Positions 9,495-19,311 are shown, counted from the first letter of the stretch. The stretch: 27,297 nucleotides of DNA from Pleurotus ostreatus/Saccharomyces cerevisiae fusant (GCA_024196135.1 JAMQCK010000345.1:1-27297); one strand, 5' to 3'. Made by a program: numbers and translations. Notes: generated by a model from the sequence alone, not told the origin.

Positions 9495-10072
9495 TGGTGC
9501 GTGACACCTAGTCACCACCACTTTGTCACAGCGGCCAAATCGGCCGCGCAGCGGAAAAATCGGCGAAAATTATATTAAAAATGGCCGCTGAGGACCTCCA
9601 ATGGGTGGATTCCCTGATCAGAACTAATGAGAGGCAGATAGACTACTTTCTCGCTTACAATAACCTGAACCGAGGGTCTATGAAGTTGGTTCTGATGCTA
9701 CCAAACGGCATCCAGTGCCAATCCCTGCTCATGCCTTCCTGGGCTGGGTTGAGTGTGGGGTAGGATGCATGGGTCGGGGTCATACCGCTATACAAATCGC
9801 TTACTACCCTCACCTGGACGGCATGTACGCCGTGCCAAGCAGGTGGAGGGTGCGCACATGTGGACCTACATGATTTCCCACCTTCCTAATTAGGAAAGTG
9901 GCCAAATCCAAAGGGACCTTTTTTCGAAAACTCAACGCACGGCTTATCCCTCTGACAGATCTGTTCCCCCAGCCTGTTGCTACACTTTTGTCAGAGGAAG
10001 AAAGGAAAGCGTGACTGTGTCACCTACAGCAGCGCTTGTACAAAAGTAGCGGTGACTAGGTGTCACGCACCA
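9495..10072. mobile_element. MITE-1, non-autonomous inverted-repeat DNA transposon
   Basis: Two perfect 22-bp terminal inverted repeats face each other at 9495-9516 (TGGTGCGTGACACCTAGTCA...) and 10051-10072, and each is bordered by TA (9493-9494 and 10073-10074). TA duplication with short inverted ends is the hallmark of Tc1/mariner-type insertions. The 578-bp interior encodes no transposase; the only open frame of note (9581-9763, 60 codons) resembles nothing I know. A shorter imperfect hairpin (CCTCTGACA ... TGTCAGAGG) lies near 9952-9999. The element sits 28 bp before the start codon of F-box gene D. The perfect ends suggest recent insertion, or mobilisation by a transposase encoded elsewhere. 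PIF/Harbinger is a less likely alternative because it prefers a three-base target. Confidence 0.82.
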
Positions 10073-10102
10073 TACGTGTGACGCGTCAGCAGGAGCGACA
10101 CG

Positions 10103-11587
10103 ATGGCCGATGCGCTCCTTGAACGTGCAACCCGCTGTGCGAGCCTGGAGCTGCAGCGCAGTGGCTTCGTACCCTCCGCTGCCGAGGCTCAGGCGATCAA
10201 CGAGATCACGACCGAACTGGAATTAGAAGTGCCGAAGATTGACGCCGAGATCCGTCGACTCTCAAAACTGCGCGCGCAAGTTCTTCGGCAGCGCGATATC
10301 CAAAAGTCTATCGTCTCTCCCGTCCGCCGCCTCCCGACCGAAACGCTCTCGGATATATTCCTCGAGCTCGTCGATGAGGAGATTTGGGCTGGTGACGCGG
10401 TCTTCATCGTTCGGCACGTTTTGTCATGCGTCTGCGCCTCTTGGCGCGCAGTCGCGCGAGGTACTCCAGCGCTTTGGAGACAGATCCCCACCCAGCTTCA
10501 CTCGGAGGTCATGACACCAGAATGGATGGACTATGCGAATTACGCAGCTGAAAGCGCGACGCTTGCGGGTAGCCTGCCGCTCGAGATTCACCACCAAGAT
10601 GCTGCTCGTGATGCTCCTCTTTTGGACGTCGTCCAGGCATTGGGACCGCACCTATCGCGAGTCGAATCCATCTCTATCCAGGGTCAATTCTGGCTCTTCG
10701 AAACACTTCGGGGGACAAGCTTGCCATCCCTGCGCGACGTATTCATGGAGATGCGCGGCTGGGAAACGAGACAGCCCATGCACTTCTTGACTGGGTCCCC
10801 TGCGCTGAAGAGTTTGGACGTGCAGTACTTTAACACAGATGCCGAGTACCCGTGGCTTACGTCGATGCGCTTCCCTCAGCTGCCTGGCCTGACGAGCCTG
10901 TCGCTTGAGGTTCATGCAGTAGTCTCGCGGGCGGCGCTGCTGGAGGCGCTGGACACCTGCGCGCATACACTTGTCGACCTCAGCCTGGACCTTCGATGCA
11001 GCGGCAGAGCGTCGAGATCGATGAACCCCATCCATTTTGATGTCCTGCGGGACCTCGCGCTAGGGGACGCCGCGTACCATATCTTGGATGACCTCGCCGC
11101 GCCAGCACTCCAGCACATCGGCCTGCACGCTATGGTCGCCCTACTCGACGGTGATCCGTTCCCGACTCTGTCCACCTTTCTCTCGCGCCCCTCCGCACCC
11201 CGAAAGCTCGAGAAGCTGACTGTTGCCGTATCCGTCGACGCAACGGAGACCTTCCTCCAATGCCTGGAGCGGATGGAGGAGCTCACCCATCTGTGTATCC
11301 ACAGCGCCGCGTTCGATGGGCTGGCGCACGAGAGCGTCTTCGCCCGGCTGACGTGCACGGACGACGAGCCGCCGCTCCTACCCCGGCTTACATCGTTCGA
11401 GACTTCGCTCCCACCTCCGGATCGGCGGTCCCCGAGGGCGGAGAGTACGCTGCAGGAGATGATCGCCTCGAGGAGGGTGCCGCGCGTATGCGCGTCGCGT
11501 GAGGTATCGGCGCTCGAGAAAGTGGGGATAAAAAGCTTGGACGAGATCAAGAACAATGAGAGCGACGAGAGCGAAAGCGAGTACTAA
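10103..11587 (+). CDS. F-box protein D
   Basis: An uninterrupted frame of 494 aa and the cleanest example of the family in this window. Residues 1-70 form a helical lead (MADALLERATRCASLELQRS, then a charged heptad-like stretch to VLRQRDIQKS). The F-box is at about 72-128 (SPVRRLPTETLSDIFLEL, then VLSCVCASWRAVARGTPALW). Leucine-rich segments fill the middle, for example LPGLTSLSLEVHAVVSRAAL. The C-terminal signatures are FARLTCTDDEPPLLPRL and ASRRVPRVCASREVSALEK. The tail is acidic (NNESDESESEY). The start matches G (MLADTLLERAT). It is the source or sister of pseudogene psi-D at 18234-19311. Its start codon lies only 28 bp from MITE-1, so promoter and leader must be partly or wholly transposon-derived, or displaced. 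The inferred role is SCF ubiquitin-ligase adaptor; the target is unknown. Confidence 0.88.
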   Translation: MADALLERATRCASLELQRSGFVPSAAEAQAINEITTELELEVPKIDAEIRRLSKLRAQVLRQRDIQKSIVSPVRRLPTETLSDIFLELVDEEIWAGDAVFIVRHVLSCVCASWRAVARGTPALWRQIPTQLHSEVMTPEWMDYANYAAESATLAGSLPLEIHHQDAARDAPLLDVVQALGPHLSRVESISIQGQFWLFETLRGTSLPSLRDVFMEMRGWETRQPMHFLTGSPALKSLDVQYFNTDAEYPWLTSMRFPQLPGLTSLSLEVHAVVSRAALLEALDTCAHTLVDLSLDLRCSGRASRSMNPIHFDVLRDLALGDAAYHILDDLAAPALQHIGLHAMVALLDGDPFPTLSTFLSRPSAPRKLEKLTVAVSVDATETFLQCLERMEELTHLCIHSAAFDGLAHESVFARLTCTDDEPPLLPRLTSFETSLPPPDRRSPRAESTLQEMIASRRVPRVCASREVSALEKVGIKSLDEIKNNESDESESEY

Positions 11588-12153
11588 ATAGACCTCAAAG
11601 TGCTGTGGCGACTTCGAATAATGCCCAAATGCTTCCCTTCTCTCTGCTTCTTTTCTGTCGCTTGCCATTTTCTGCCGCGTGCCGCGACGACGAAGGTCCG
11701 TTATCATCATCTCCTTCCCCCCGATGTTCGCGCCGTCAGCGCGTGCTCTCTTCCCTATCTTCGCTCATCACATACAGACTTCTGTGGAATTGCTGACAGC
11801 GCTCTGACAGCGCGCTGAGGATGCGCGTGGATGGCGAGAATATGCCGCTACGCCTTCTGCGGGCGCTGTCTGTGCTCAATATACGACTCGCAGTCGAGAC
11901 GAAAGTTCGTGATGCTCAAGTCAATCAACAAGACCTCGTCATCACAGACCACGACTCAGCAGAGGCTATCAGTGCCCTTGAGAAGTATCACGCCCGAGGC
12001 TATCACCTCCGCAATCATAATCAACAACCTCGACGCCCGCCAACCGTTTTGGTCCGTGCGAGCGCCGACGAGCCCGGGTGACTCACACCAAACTTCCAAA
12101 CGAACCGCTCAGATTCGTCATCAGCTTGCCCGTCCGCAGCACTGGGCGCAGGG
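11588..12153. other. Intergenic, 3' of F-box D
   Basis: No supported gene. The segment contains short repeated words (CTGACAGCGCTCTGACAGCG near 11791) and overlapping open frames, for example 11831-12367 (+), that lack a recognisable domain. It may be repeat-derived. Confidence 0.45.
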
Positions 12154-12263
12154 ATCAGATGCACCGCCCGCAGGGGATCAGATGGCGTTCACAGGACATC
12201 AGATGGCGCCCACATCAGATGCCACCCTCGCAACATCAGATGCTCCGGCGTCGCAATCAGATG
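12154..12263 (+). repeat. Periodic ATCAGATG array
   Basis: Six exact copies of ATCAGATG start at 12154, 12177, 12198, 12214, 12235 and 12256, so most are 21 bases apart. A reversed copy (CATCTGAC) follows at 12290. In one plus-strand frame the later copies give a seven-residue pattern beginning SDA or SDG (TSDATLA, TSDAPASQ, SDGTLVD). The array lies in an otherwise featureless region between F-box D and the GATA gene. Confidence 0.65.
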
Positions 12264-13168
12264 GCACCCTCGTTGATGGCGCGCCTCGCCATCTGACGCC
12301 CCGCGAGCGCCTATCAGCGGGAGCATATCCGGGCGGGAGGGGGAGGAGGGGGAGGTGGTGCACTTGAAGACGGAGGAACTAAGAAGGGGTCCCCGGACGC
12401 GAGCATGGGGCCTGCAGCTCATCGGGGAGGTGCTTAGATACCGTGGGCGCCTGAGCGATGCCTCTCATCCAATTTGTAGAAGACTTCATGGAACCTTAGC
12501 GCCTCCTTGACCCAGCTGCACTTCCGTGATGCTGAGTGCTCCGTGCTCACGGACTAGTACGCATAGACTATACTTACGGCGACATACACTGACAGTCTGC
12601 GTGCAACCGGAACCCTTCCTAAGCCCGCGTCCGTACTTATCGTGGGGGACTCGGGCGGGACCTCGTAAGCTGCGTACCGCTGGAGTGTGAGGGGGCCGGC
12701 AGCCAACGACACCGTACACACCACACAGCATAGACACCACCAGAGAGTAAATCCCTCCTTCAAAGCTTCAACACCGTCAACTTCAATTCGGACGCGTACT
12801 CGCAGGTATACAAGCTTCAACTCAATCATCAGCAAGCCGTAGCCAAGTCAGGTCAGGTATACGACGAAGAGGAAGTAGCGGAAAGCGCGACGTATAAGGG
12901 TAATAAGCCACAGCGCGACATACGAAGATAAATACGCGGATACACAAATGCGCTCGAGCGGGCGTACAGGAAGGACTATAGCGAGCATACGTACAGAAGG
13001 GCGCGGGGGAGGTCACCGTCGTCAGACAGTACGAGGGGCGTACAGAGTGCACACCACCGACAACATACACCCATTGACGACGCCTCACGAGCCACCTCAC
13101 GCCCATTGTCCAACGATATCTAGCGGCAGCAGACTTCATTCGATTCACCCCATCTCAAGAGTCTTGCT
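12264..13168. other. Intergenic, probable 3' flank of the GATA gene
   Basis: No domain is visible in any frame. The part next to 13169 probably includes the 3' UTR of the minus-strand GATA gene. No structured RNA or transposon end was found. Confidence 0.4.
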
Positions 13169-14626
13169 TTACTTCTCCTCCGCCTCCTGCTTCGCGGCCT
13201 CTTTGTCGCGACGCTCCTGCTCCCGCTCATCGCCCTCCCGCTTCACCTCCTGCTTCTCGCGCTCCTTCTCGTCGCCCCCGATCCACGGCAGCCGCGGGCT
13301 GCGCCCGTCGTCCTTCGGCACCGGCGGGTAGCGCTGGGCATCGCCAGGCGGCGGAGGGTAGCGCCCGCCATCAGCTGGAGGCGGGTGGCGGTTGTCGGGA
13401 GGGGCTGCATAGCGCGGGCCATCCGAGGGCGGCCTTTGGTAGGGATCCTGAGGGGGGTACCGTCCTGGCTCGGGCGGCGGTGGGTAGCTGTACACGCGCC
13501 CGTCCTCGTAGCGCGGGGGCTCAGCGCCGGGAGGAGGGGGTGGCGGGTAGCGCGCACCGTCCGCGGGCGTGCCGTACCGCGGAGCGTCCTGAGGGGGAGG
13601 AGGCGGCGGGTAGCGCGAGTCGTGCTGCGGGGGTCCACCGCGCTGGATCTCGTACTGCCGCACGGCATCGTAGCGCGCGCGGTCGCCGGGCGTGTCGATC
13701 GGCGCGATGTGCGTCGTGTGCACATACTGGTACGGTTGGCTTTGTATGGGTGGGAGCGCGCCCGGGCTGCCATGTGGGCCTGGAGGAGGTCCCCCATGCT
13801 GGATAGGGGGCAGACTGTACCCGGCAGGCGGAGGCCCTGAGGGTGGTGGCGGCGGATACGGCTGCGCATGCGGCGGCGGTGGCCCATGTTGCGCGTGAGG
13901 CGGCAGAGGTGAGCGTCCTCCCGCCGCCGCCGACGCCAGCGGTCCGCGCTTGTGTGGGAACTGCTCGGGGCGCGGGCGCGAGTGGGTGCGCTCGAAGAGG
14001 CCGCACTTGTTGCAAAGCACCTTCCCTGGGGAGAGCGTGCTGCGACGCCACGTGCTCGTGTCCGTCGTGCAGCAGTTGAAGCAGCGGCGGCGGACGCGGT
14101 CGGAAAGCTTCGTCGACGCGTCGTCCGTGTGCACGATGGGCGGGCCAGGCGGGCCGGGGGCGTACGCGTTGCTAGCGTACTCGTAGCCGCGGGGTGGACC
14201 TCCGGCGCCAGGGGGCGGTGGCGGCGGGTGAGAGTAGACGGAGGGAGGGGGCAGGCCGGGGGCGGGCGGGTAGTGGGCGGCGTGCTCGTATGGCTGCTGC
14301 GGCGGCCAGCGGTCCGGGTAGTGAGCCGGGGGCGGCGGCGGGTATGGGCGCGGGGAGTGGTTGTGCGCGTGGCCGTTGAGCGGCGGGGTCGGGGCAGACG
14401 AGCTCGCGGAGGGCGTCGGCGAGTGCCTGGGATGCATCGTCGCTATCGGCGGCGGCGACGTGCGGCGGGTAGGGGGCGGATACGGCTGCGCCGCGGCTCG
14501 GTGGTGTGATCTGAAAAAAGAGGCATGTCAGCCAAAGCCGCCGTCGACGACGCCCAGGACGTACACGGCGCTCATGCTGGTCGGGTAGGGCTCGGGGCGC
14601 GTGTCGACGCGGTGGGGCATCTGCAT
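13169..14626 (-). CDS. GATA-type zinc-finger transcription factor, proline-rich
   Basis: Two exons: 14626-14565 and 14510-13169, 467 aa. The intron (14564-14511) has a GTACGT donor, a CTGAC branch site and a TTTTTTCAG acceptor, and joins in frame (TSMSAV|SHHRAAA). The finger spans Cys164, Cys167, Cys187 and Cys190 with 19 residues between the pairs: CFNCCTTDTSTWRR, then CNKCGLFERTHSRPRP. This is the basidiomycete long-loop form of the GATA finger and should bind GATA DNA sites in the nucleus. The rest is low complexity, rich in Pro and Tyr, with repeated RYPPPP units in the second half, and the C-terminus is a highly charged Lys/Glu/Arg tail. The specific regulator (nitrogen, iron, light, development) cannot be told. 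A stretch 14674-14621 (GTGAGC...ATTGAC...ATGCAG, 54 nt) may be a leader intron, in which case translation starts at ATG 14620. Confidence 0.85.
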
Positions 14627-14855
14627 TGTGGCGTCAATTGATGCCAACAGCGGGGGCGGCGCGCGCGGGCTCACCGGGCGATCACCACGCGCAGGCTTTT
14701 CTGTGCTCGCCGTCTCGGCGGGTGCTGCTGCGTCCTTGGCGGCGTCGGCGGGCGGGGCGGGCGACTGACTGCCTCGTTGTTCGTCGCCGTCGGTGGCAGC
14801 GCTGGGGGAGCGGACCTGGGCGTTCCTGCAGAGGAGCAATCAGCGGGCGCCCGCC

Positions 14856-14863
14856 TATATAAG
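14856..14863. promoter_or_regulatory. TATA element upstream of the GATA gene
   Basis: TATATAAG on the plus strand reads CTTATATA on the minus strand, so it could serve either direction. For the GATA gene it would set transcription near 14825, about 200 nt before the first ATG, leaving room for the possible leader intron. Confidence 0.4.
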
Positions 14864-16022
14864 CGGACGAGGGCGCACCACGAATACATGTCCGGCCAAG
14901 ACGAGCGACCTGTGCGACGGCCAATCAGCGTCCCCTGCTCGCGTGCACAAACCGAGCCGGGCGCCGCGAGCTGGTCCGCGCGGCGTGAACACGAACCTAG
15001 TTCACAATCACAGCCCTTTGATCCCTTACCGTCGTCGGCGTCGTCGACCACAGCAAAGACTTCTGCACACCGTCGAGTACAACGACAAGGAGCACCGAGC
15101 ACGGCGGCGCTGGCAAACCAGCCTCTGCAATTTTACCCGGCACCTCCGCCGGCCCCTGATCACTATCCCCGAACGGAAGCGCCTAGAACGCCGCCCGTTG
15201 CCACCGCGTGCCTCGCCCTCCGTCCTTATCGCCCCGCGCTCGCCGCCGTCGACGACGACGAGCAGCAAGGGGAGGCGGGGGCGCGCCATCATCGAGCGGG
15301 AGGGCGCGCGCGCAGCCGCAAAGCCCCCGCGGATCAGCCCATCACATCATCAACACCGCGCGTGGTGTTGCCAACAGTTGAACTTGTCTCTCCTCGCCCG
15401 AGAGCGTATTTCCACAGCGCCTACACCTACGTCCCGCGCCCACAGCTCTCAACCGCGACCTCACGGACGTGGACACGGTGATGAACATGCCCGCTATCAG
15501 TTTGCGGGAGAAGCTGATGCGCGGCAGCCCTCCTCGACGTGCAGTCCTATACATTCGCGCCGGCAACCGTGTTTTCGATACACGTTCAATATATTCTCTG
15601 CTCAGTCATCCCGTCCTCCGGTCAGCCATCACGACCCCGGTCAGTCATCACGCCTGATGCCATTCTTCCTCGTCGGTGACCCTCATGGCCGCGTCAATCC
15701 AGATGCCAGTCAACTCATGACGCATACTCTGCACTCGCCCCGATACCAAGGGATATTTCTAGACGGCGCGAACTTCATATTACCGAATCTCGACTCACGA
15801 GCCCACCTGCGCGTCATCCCCAGCACCGAAGCCGCGAAGTTTCCCCCGCCGCAGCGCTATCAGCGTCTAATTGCAGCTCGACTGCCCGCGTGCCGTTGAC
15901 GACACTCTTCGCGCGGCTGGCGGTCATTTTCGCGCGGTTGACGGTATCAGTCAGCGCGATGGGAGGTATGGGTCCACCTCAGTGCTGTGTGTACTGACTC
16001 AATAGCTCCAGTAGAGCTCTCA
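14864..16022. other. Upstream region of the GATA gene; long open plus-strand frame of doubtful meaning
   Basis: A plus-strand frame stays open from 14793 to 15899 (368 codons), and another runs from 14777 to 15481 with an ATG at 14888 just after the TATA element. The first part looks like GC-rich random translation (Arg, Pro, Ser). The last 80 codons (from the ATG at 15658) have codon use more like real coding sequence (MPFFLVGDPHGRVNPD...) and could be a remnant of a repeat-borne gene. A short CAGTCATCACG-type word is repeated near 15603-15656. No domain was recognised, so no gene is called. Confidence 0.35.
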
Positions 16023-16113
16023 CCGCCGAATGTATAGCCAGCCCCATCAGATGCACACCTCGTCCCGCCGAGTGTATCGCCCAACCCGCCGAGTGTATCG
16101 CCCACCCCGCCGC
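16023..16113 (+). repeat. 21-bp periodic repeat, CCGCCGAGTGTATCGCCCA type
   Basis: Copies begin at 16023, 16044 (diverged), 16065, 16086 and 16107 (cut short), exactly 21 bases apart. The plus-strand frame gives a seven-residue unit PPSVSPN / PPSVSPT. The diverged unit at 16044 contains ATCAGATG, the word that recurs with the same period at 12154-12263. Confidence 0.7.
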
Positions 16114-16647
16114 CAGCATAGCTCCGTCTCCTCGACTGTATACCTCAGCATGATAGCGGTGCGCATGATGATGCTGATGAACAGTTCATCTGTTGATCCT
16201 TAGCGCTATCAGATCGCATAGACCGCTGGCTTTCGTCTTCCGAAGGTCTTCTCCATACAGCGCCGTCCTTCCTGATTGACCATCGCCAGTGCTCTTTTGG
16301 CCCGGTCCTTCCTTACGCGCCGCCGTCTTTCTTCCGGGCGCGCTCGCCTCATTTTGTCGCATTCGTCATCGAGATACCGTGTCTGTTCTTTAGCTTCCTC
16401 ATACAGCGCCCCTCGCCACCATCCGACACCTTTCCTCCGCATACGGCGAACTTCATCGCCCGATATCTTCCCTTCACCATGTGGCAACGCCTTTATTCGA
16501 CGCTGCGCTCATACTGTATACATTTGCCCCGCGCTGCTTCCCAGCCTTTCGCCGACCCTACAACCCCTGTTGACGCCTCTACAGATATCGAACCACCGAC
16601 GCGGTCCGCCATCGCGTGATGCACCGCAATTGCGGCAGACGCCTCGG

Positions 16648-16666
16648 TTAGGCGCCGGGCGCCTAA
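16648..16666. repeat. 19-nt palindrome
   Basis: TTAGGCGCCGGGCGCCTAA is self-complementary around a single central G, with nine perfect pairs. It could form a tight hairpin or be a protein-binding site; no neighbour assigns a role. Confidence 0.6.
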
Positions 16667-16762
16667 ACTAAGCTCGGTCTCATCTTTTTCCCTTGGGTGC
16701 CCTGCTCTCGTACGCAGCGCTGAGGACAGGCGGAGATCTGTTTTGCGGTCCTCCATCGACGT

Positions 16763-16796
16763 CTTTTCTCCTCGCGCGCCTTTTCTCCTCGCGCGC
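16763..16796. repeat. 17-bp tandem duplication
   Basis: CTTTTCTCCTCGCGCGC occurs twice in direct succession (16763-16779 and 16780-16796). It looks like a simple local slippage event. Confidence 0.7.
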
Positions 16797-17341
16797 CTGA
16801 TCCTCTCACTGACGTTCCAGTACTAGCCTGGTGTTTTCCTTTCTGCCCCACGTCTTTGGCACTTACTCTTTCTAATGAGATCATTCCGCATTATGACCCG
16901 CACCTCCCGCTCACCCCAATCCTACCGTCTCATCGGGTCTCGCTTCTGATCCCTTTGTACCCGATTAGGCAAGCCTTGTACTTCGCGGATCACCCTGTCC
17001 TTTATGGTCGCGGATCACATCAACAATCAAAAATTCTTCTTCCGCTCGTTGATACGTCCGGTTGATGCCAGTGATCCTCAAGGCCCGAAGGTCAAGGTGA
17101 TCCTTTTGTTCGTAAAATGGCAGGACGTGCTCGTGTACTGTCAGTGATCATCCTGATGGTTATGCTCGCGCTGATGATCTCGATGACCAGACTCCTGCGC
17201 TTGATGCTGTCGGGGAGCGATGTCTCGCGCTCGTTGCTGTCGATCTCGATTCAGGATATCGACCCTACGAGTAGACATTCGCTCGCAGTCTACTAGGGCG
17301 GATAGGGCTGGCTCTGTTTAGGGCCCTCGCCCGAGAAACTA

Positions 17342-18144
17342 AGATAGATCGGGTAGCGGACTGGGGACATGTGACAATGCGTGACGGTTAAGTCCCCCGC
17401 CATCAAACGGTGTCTCGCGCGCGGTACAACGACTACACTGGAGCTACGTCGGTCTGCAAGAGCGCTAGCAATGGGTCTTCTCCTCATCCGACATTGCCAC
17501 AATCCTCTCCAGCACTACACGGTGTCCCTGGAGCTTCTTCACCGACGTGCTTCCACTCCCACATGGTGCTGCCTGCCGAAGGCGATCCTCGCACTTCTCC
17601 CGGATTGTCCGCTATTTCTGCTTCGGTCCTTGCAGCCCAAGGCTGCTGAAGGGATTTTGCTTCCTCTTGCGCGACACTGGAGTGTATATCTCTGTTAGCA
17701 ATGAGCAAGTAGACATGGCACGAGTGTCACGCGCCACTGGCTTGCAGCCTATCACCTAAGATCCCTTCTCTCATTCTGAACCGAGCCATGATACAAAAAT
17801 CGGCCAAAAAGGTGATGTGCAGATGGGCCATAGCTACTGATTCATGATATTTTGGTGCTTCTAAGACGAAAGGTAGAATATAGAATGTGCATTTACTATC
17901 GACAGTTCGAGGTCAGTGGGCACTTCAACATCTTCAAACCGCTCCCTATACACAACGCCTTGGTGCATTGCTAAGAGATCTCGTAGGAACACGTAGGCCA
18001 TACATATGTAGATTTTCTTCTTCTCCGATTCGCGATATGTGGCTGTACTATCACTACAGACAGGATATACGTGTGACAGAGGACTTAACACGACCATGTC
18101 ACGGTTGATTAGGTAAAGTCCCCAGTCCGCTACCCGATCTATCT
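17342..18144. mobile_element. MITE-2, non-autonomous inverted-repeat DNA transposon
   Basis: Perfect 27-bp inverted repeats at 17342-17368 (AGATAGATCGGGTAGCGGAC...) and 18118-18144 are each bordered by TA (17340-17341 and 18145-18146). The 803-bp body contains only short open frames and no recognisable transposase. Near both ends a GTTAAGTCC word recurs in opposite orientation, giving subterminal repeats. The TA border suggests a Tc1/mariner-type mobiliser. The ends are unrelated to those of MITE-1, so two families have been active here. It lies 89 bp past the 3' end of pseudogene psi-D, and a (CTAC)5 microsatellite abuts its right edge. Confidence 0.8.
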
Positions 18145-18147
18145 TAT

Positions 18148-18167
18148 CTACCTACCTACCTACCTAC
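18148..18167. repeat. (CTAC)5 microsatellite
   Basis: Five perfect CTAC units start one base after the right TA border of MITE-2. The location suggests slippage at or near the insertion point. Confidence 0.85.
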
Positions 18168-18233
18168 GACGTCGACGACGTCATAGCCTGCGATGCAATT
18201 CGTCGTCAACATACTAGTAGCATAAATGTACGA

Positions 18234-19311
18234 TTACTCCCCTCCCTCTTCGTTCTCCCCTTCGCTCTCCCCGCACGCATCGCTCTCGTCGGACTGGTCC
18301 TCCTTGATTCCCTCTATGTTGATCTCCACGCTCACGAGCGCCGCGACTTCAGGAAAGGCGCATACGCGCGGCGTACTCCTCGAGGCGATCATCTCTTTCA
18401 ACGCGGTCTCTGCCTCTGACGACCGAACGTCCGGCGGCGGGAGCGCGGTCTGGAACGCCGTAAGCCGCGGAAGGAGCGGCGACTCGCCTTCCCTGCAGGT
18501 CAACCTGGAGAAAACGCTCTCGTGCGCCAACCCGTCAGACGCGGTGTTGTGGATCTCCAGATGGGTGAGCTCCTCCATCTGCTCCAGGCATTGCAGGAGG
18601 GTCTCCGTCTCCGTTTAGTCGACAGATACGGCAAGAGTCAGCTTCTCGAGCGCGCGGGGTGCGGAGGGGCACGAGAAAAAGGTGGACAGAGTCGGGAACG
18701 GATCACCGTCGAGTAGGGCGACCATAGCGTGTAGGCCGATGTGCTGGAGTTCTGGCGCGGCGAGGTCGTCCAAGATATGGTACGCGGCGTCCCCTAGCGC
18801 GAGGTCCCGCAGGACATCAAAATGGATGGGGTTCATCGATCTCAACGCGCTGCTGCTGCATTGCAGGTGCAGGCTGAGGTCGACGAGTGTATGCGCGCAG
18901 GAGTCCAGCGCCTCCAGCAGCGCCGCCCGCGAGACAATTGCATGAACCTCAAGCGGCAGGCTTGTCAGGCCAGGCAGCTGAGGGAAGCGCATTGACGTGA
19001 GCCACGGGTACTCAGCATCGGTGTTCGCGGGGGACCCAGTCAAGAGGTGCAGGGGCTGTCTTGTCTCTCAGCCGCGCATCTCCATGAATACGTCGCGCAG
19101 GGATGGGAAGCTGGTCCCCCGAAGTGTTTTGAAGAGCAAGAATTGACCCTGGACAGAGATGGATTCGACCCGCGATAGGTGCGGTCCCAATGCCTGGATG
19201 ACGTCCAAAAGAGGAGCATCACGAGCAGCATCTTGGTGGTGAATCTCGAGTGGCAGGCTACCATCGAGCATCGCGCTCTCAGCAAGGTTACTCGCTCAGT
19301 CCTTCCATCCG
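18234..19311 (-). pseudogene. psi-D: truncated, stop-interrupted copy of F-box D
   Basis: Three consecutive minus-strand frames (19271-19068, 19043-18615, 18578-18234) align end to end with D from about residue 140 to the C-terminus. The breaks are visible: TGG of MEMRGWE in D is TGA here, and the GCA in SVDATET is replaced by TAA with a small insertion. A 27-nt in-frame deletion removes nine residues (LKSLDVQYF in D). The N-terminal helix and F-box are missing. Similarity to D fades near 19311, where a four-base insertion also shifts the frame. The rest is very similar, including LRDLALGDAAYHILDDLAAP and the acidic tail (DQSDESD). The protein would lack its Skp1-binding part, so it is not expected to act as an F-box adaptor. 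Confidence 0.85.

Larger units (their letters stand above)
16114..17339. other. Intergenic region with small repeats, no supported gene
   Basis: On the minus strand 16487-16209 reads as a very basic open frame (EEAKEQTRYLDDECDKMRRARPEE and similar) with no ATG of its own; it could be a remnant of a mobile-element protein. Further right, plus-strand frames around 17118-17296 are short and overlap one another. Two small repeats are listed separately. No domain could be assigned. Confidence 0.4.

Noticed and set aside
9581..9763. 60-codon frame inside MITE-1 as a possible transposase
   Set aside because: Far too short, without a DDE-type catalytic pattern or a DNA-binding motif; the element is better seen as non-autonomous.
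12154..12263. ATCAGATG array as a CRISPR array
   Set aside because: The repeated word is only 8 bp, spacers are about 13 bp, and the genome is fungal.
11831..12367. 178-codon plus-strand frame ending in a Gly/Arg-rich tail
   Set aside because: It has no recognisable domain and its composition changes abruptly at the ATCAGATG array; treated as repeat DNA, not a gene.
13385..14509. Long plus-strand frames of 150-185 codons opposite the GATA gene
   Set aside because: They are Arg/Gly/Ala-rich mirror translations of the GC-rich RYPPPP-coding repeats on the minus strand.
16209..16487. Basic 92-codon minus-strand frame as a gene
   Set aside because: It has no ATG in frame, no domain, and is closed by a stop shortly upstream; at most a remnant of a mobile-element protein.
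17381..17698. 105-codon frame inside MITE-2 as a possible transposase
   Set aside because: No catalytic or helix-turn-helix pattern and no extended coding bias.
18168..18182. GACGTCGACGACGTC as a perfect palindrome
   Set aside because: Its reverse complement differs in the centre; it is only a pair of GACGTC sites beside the microsatellite.
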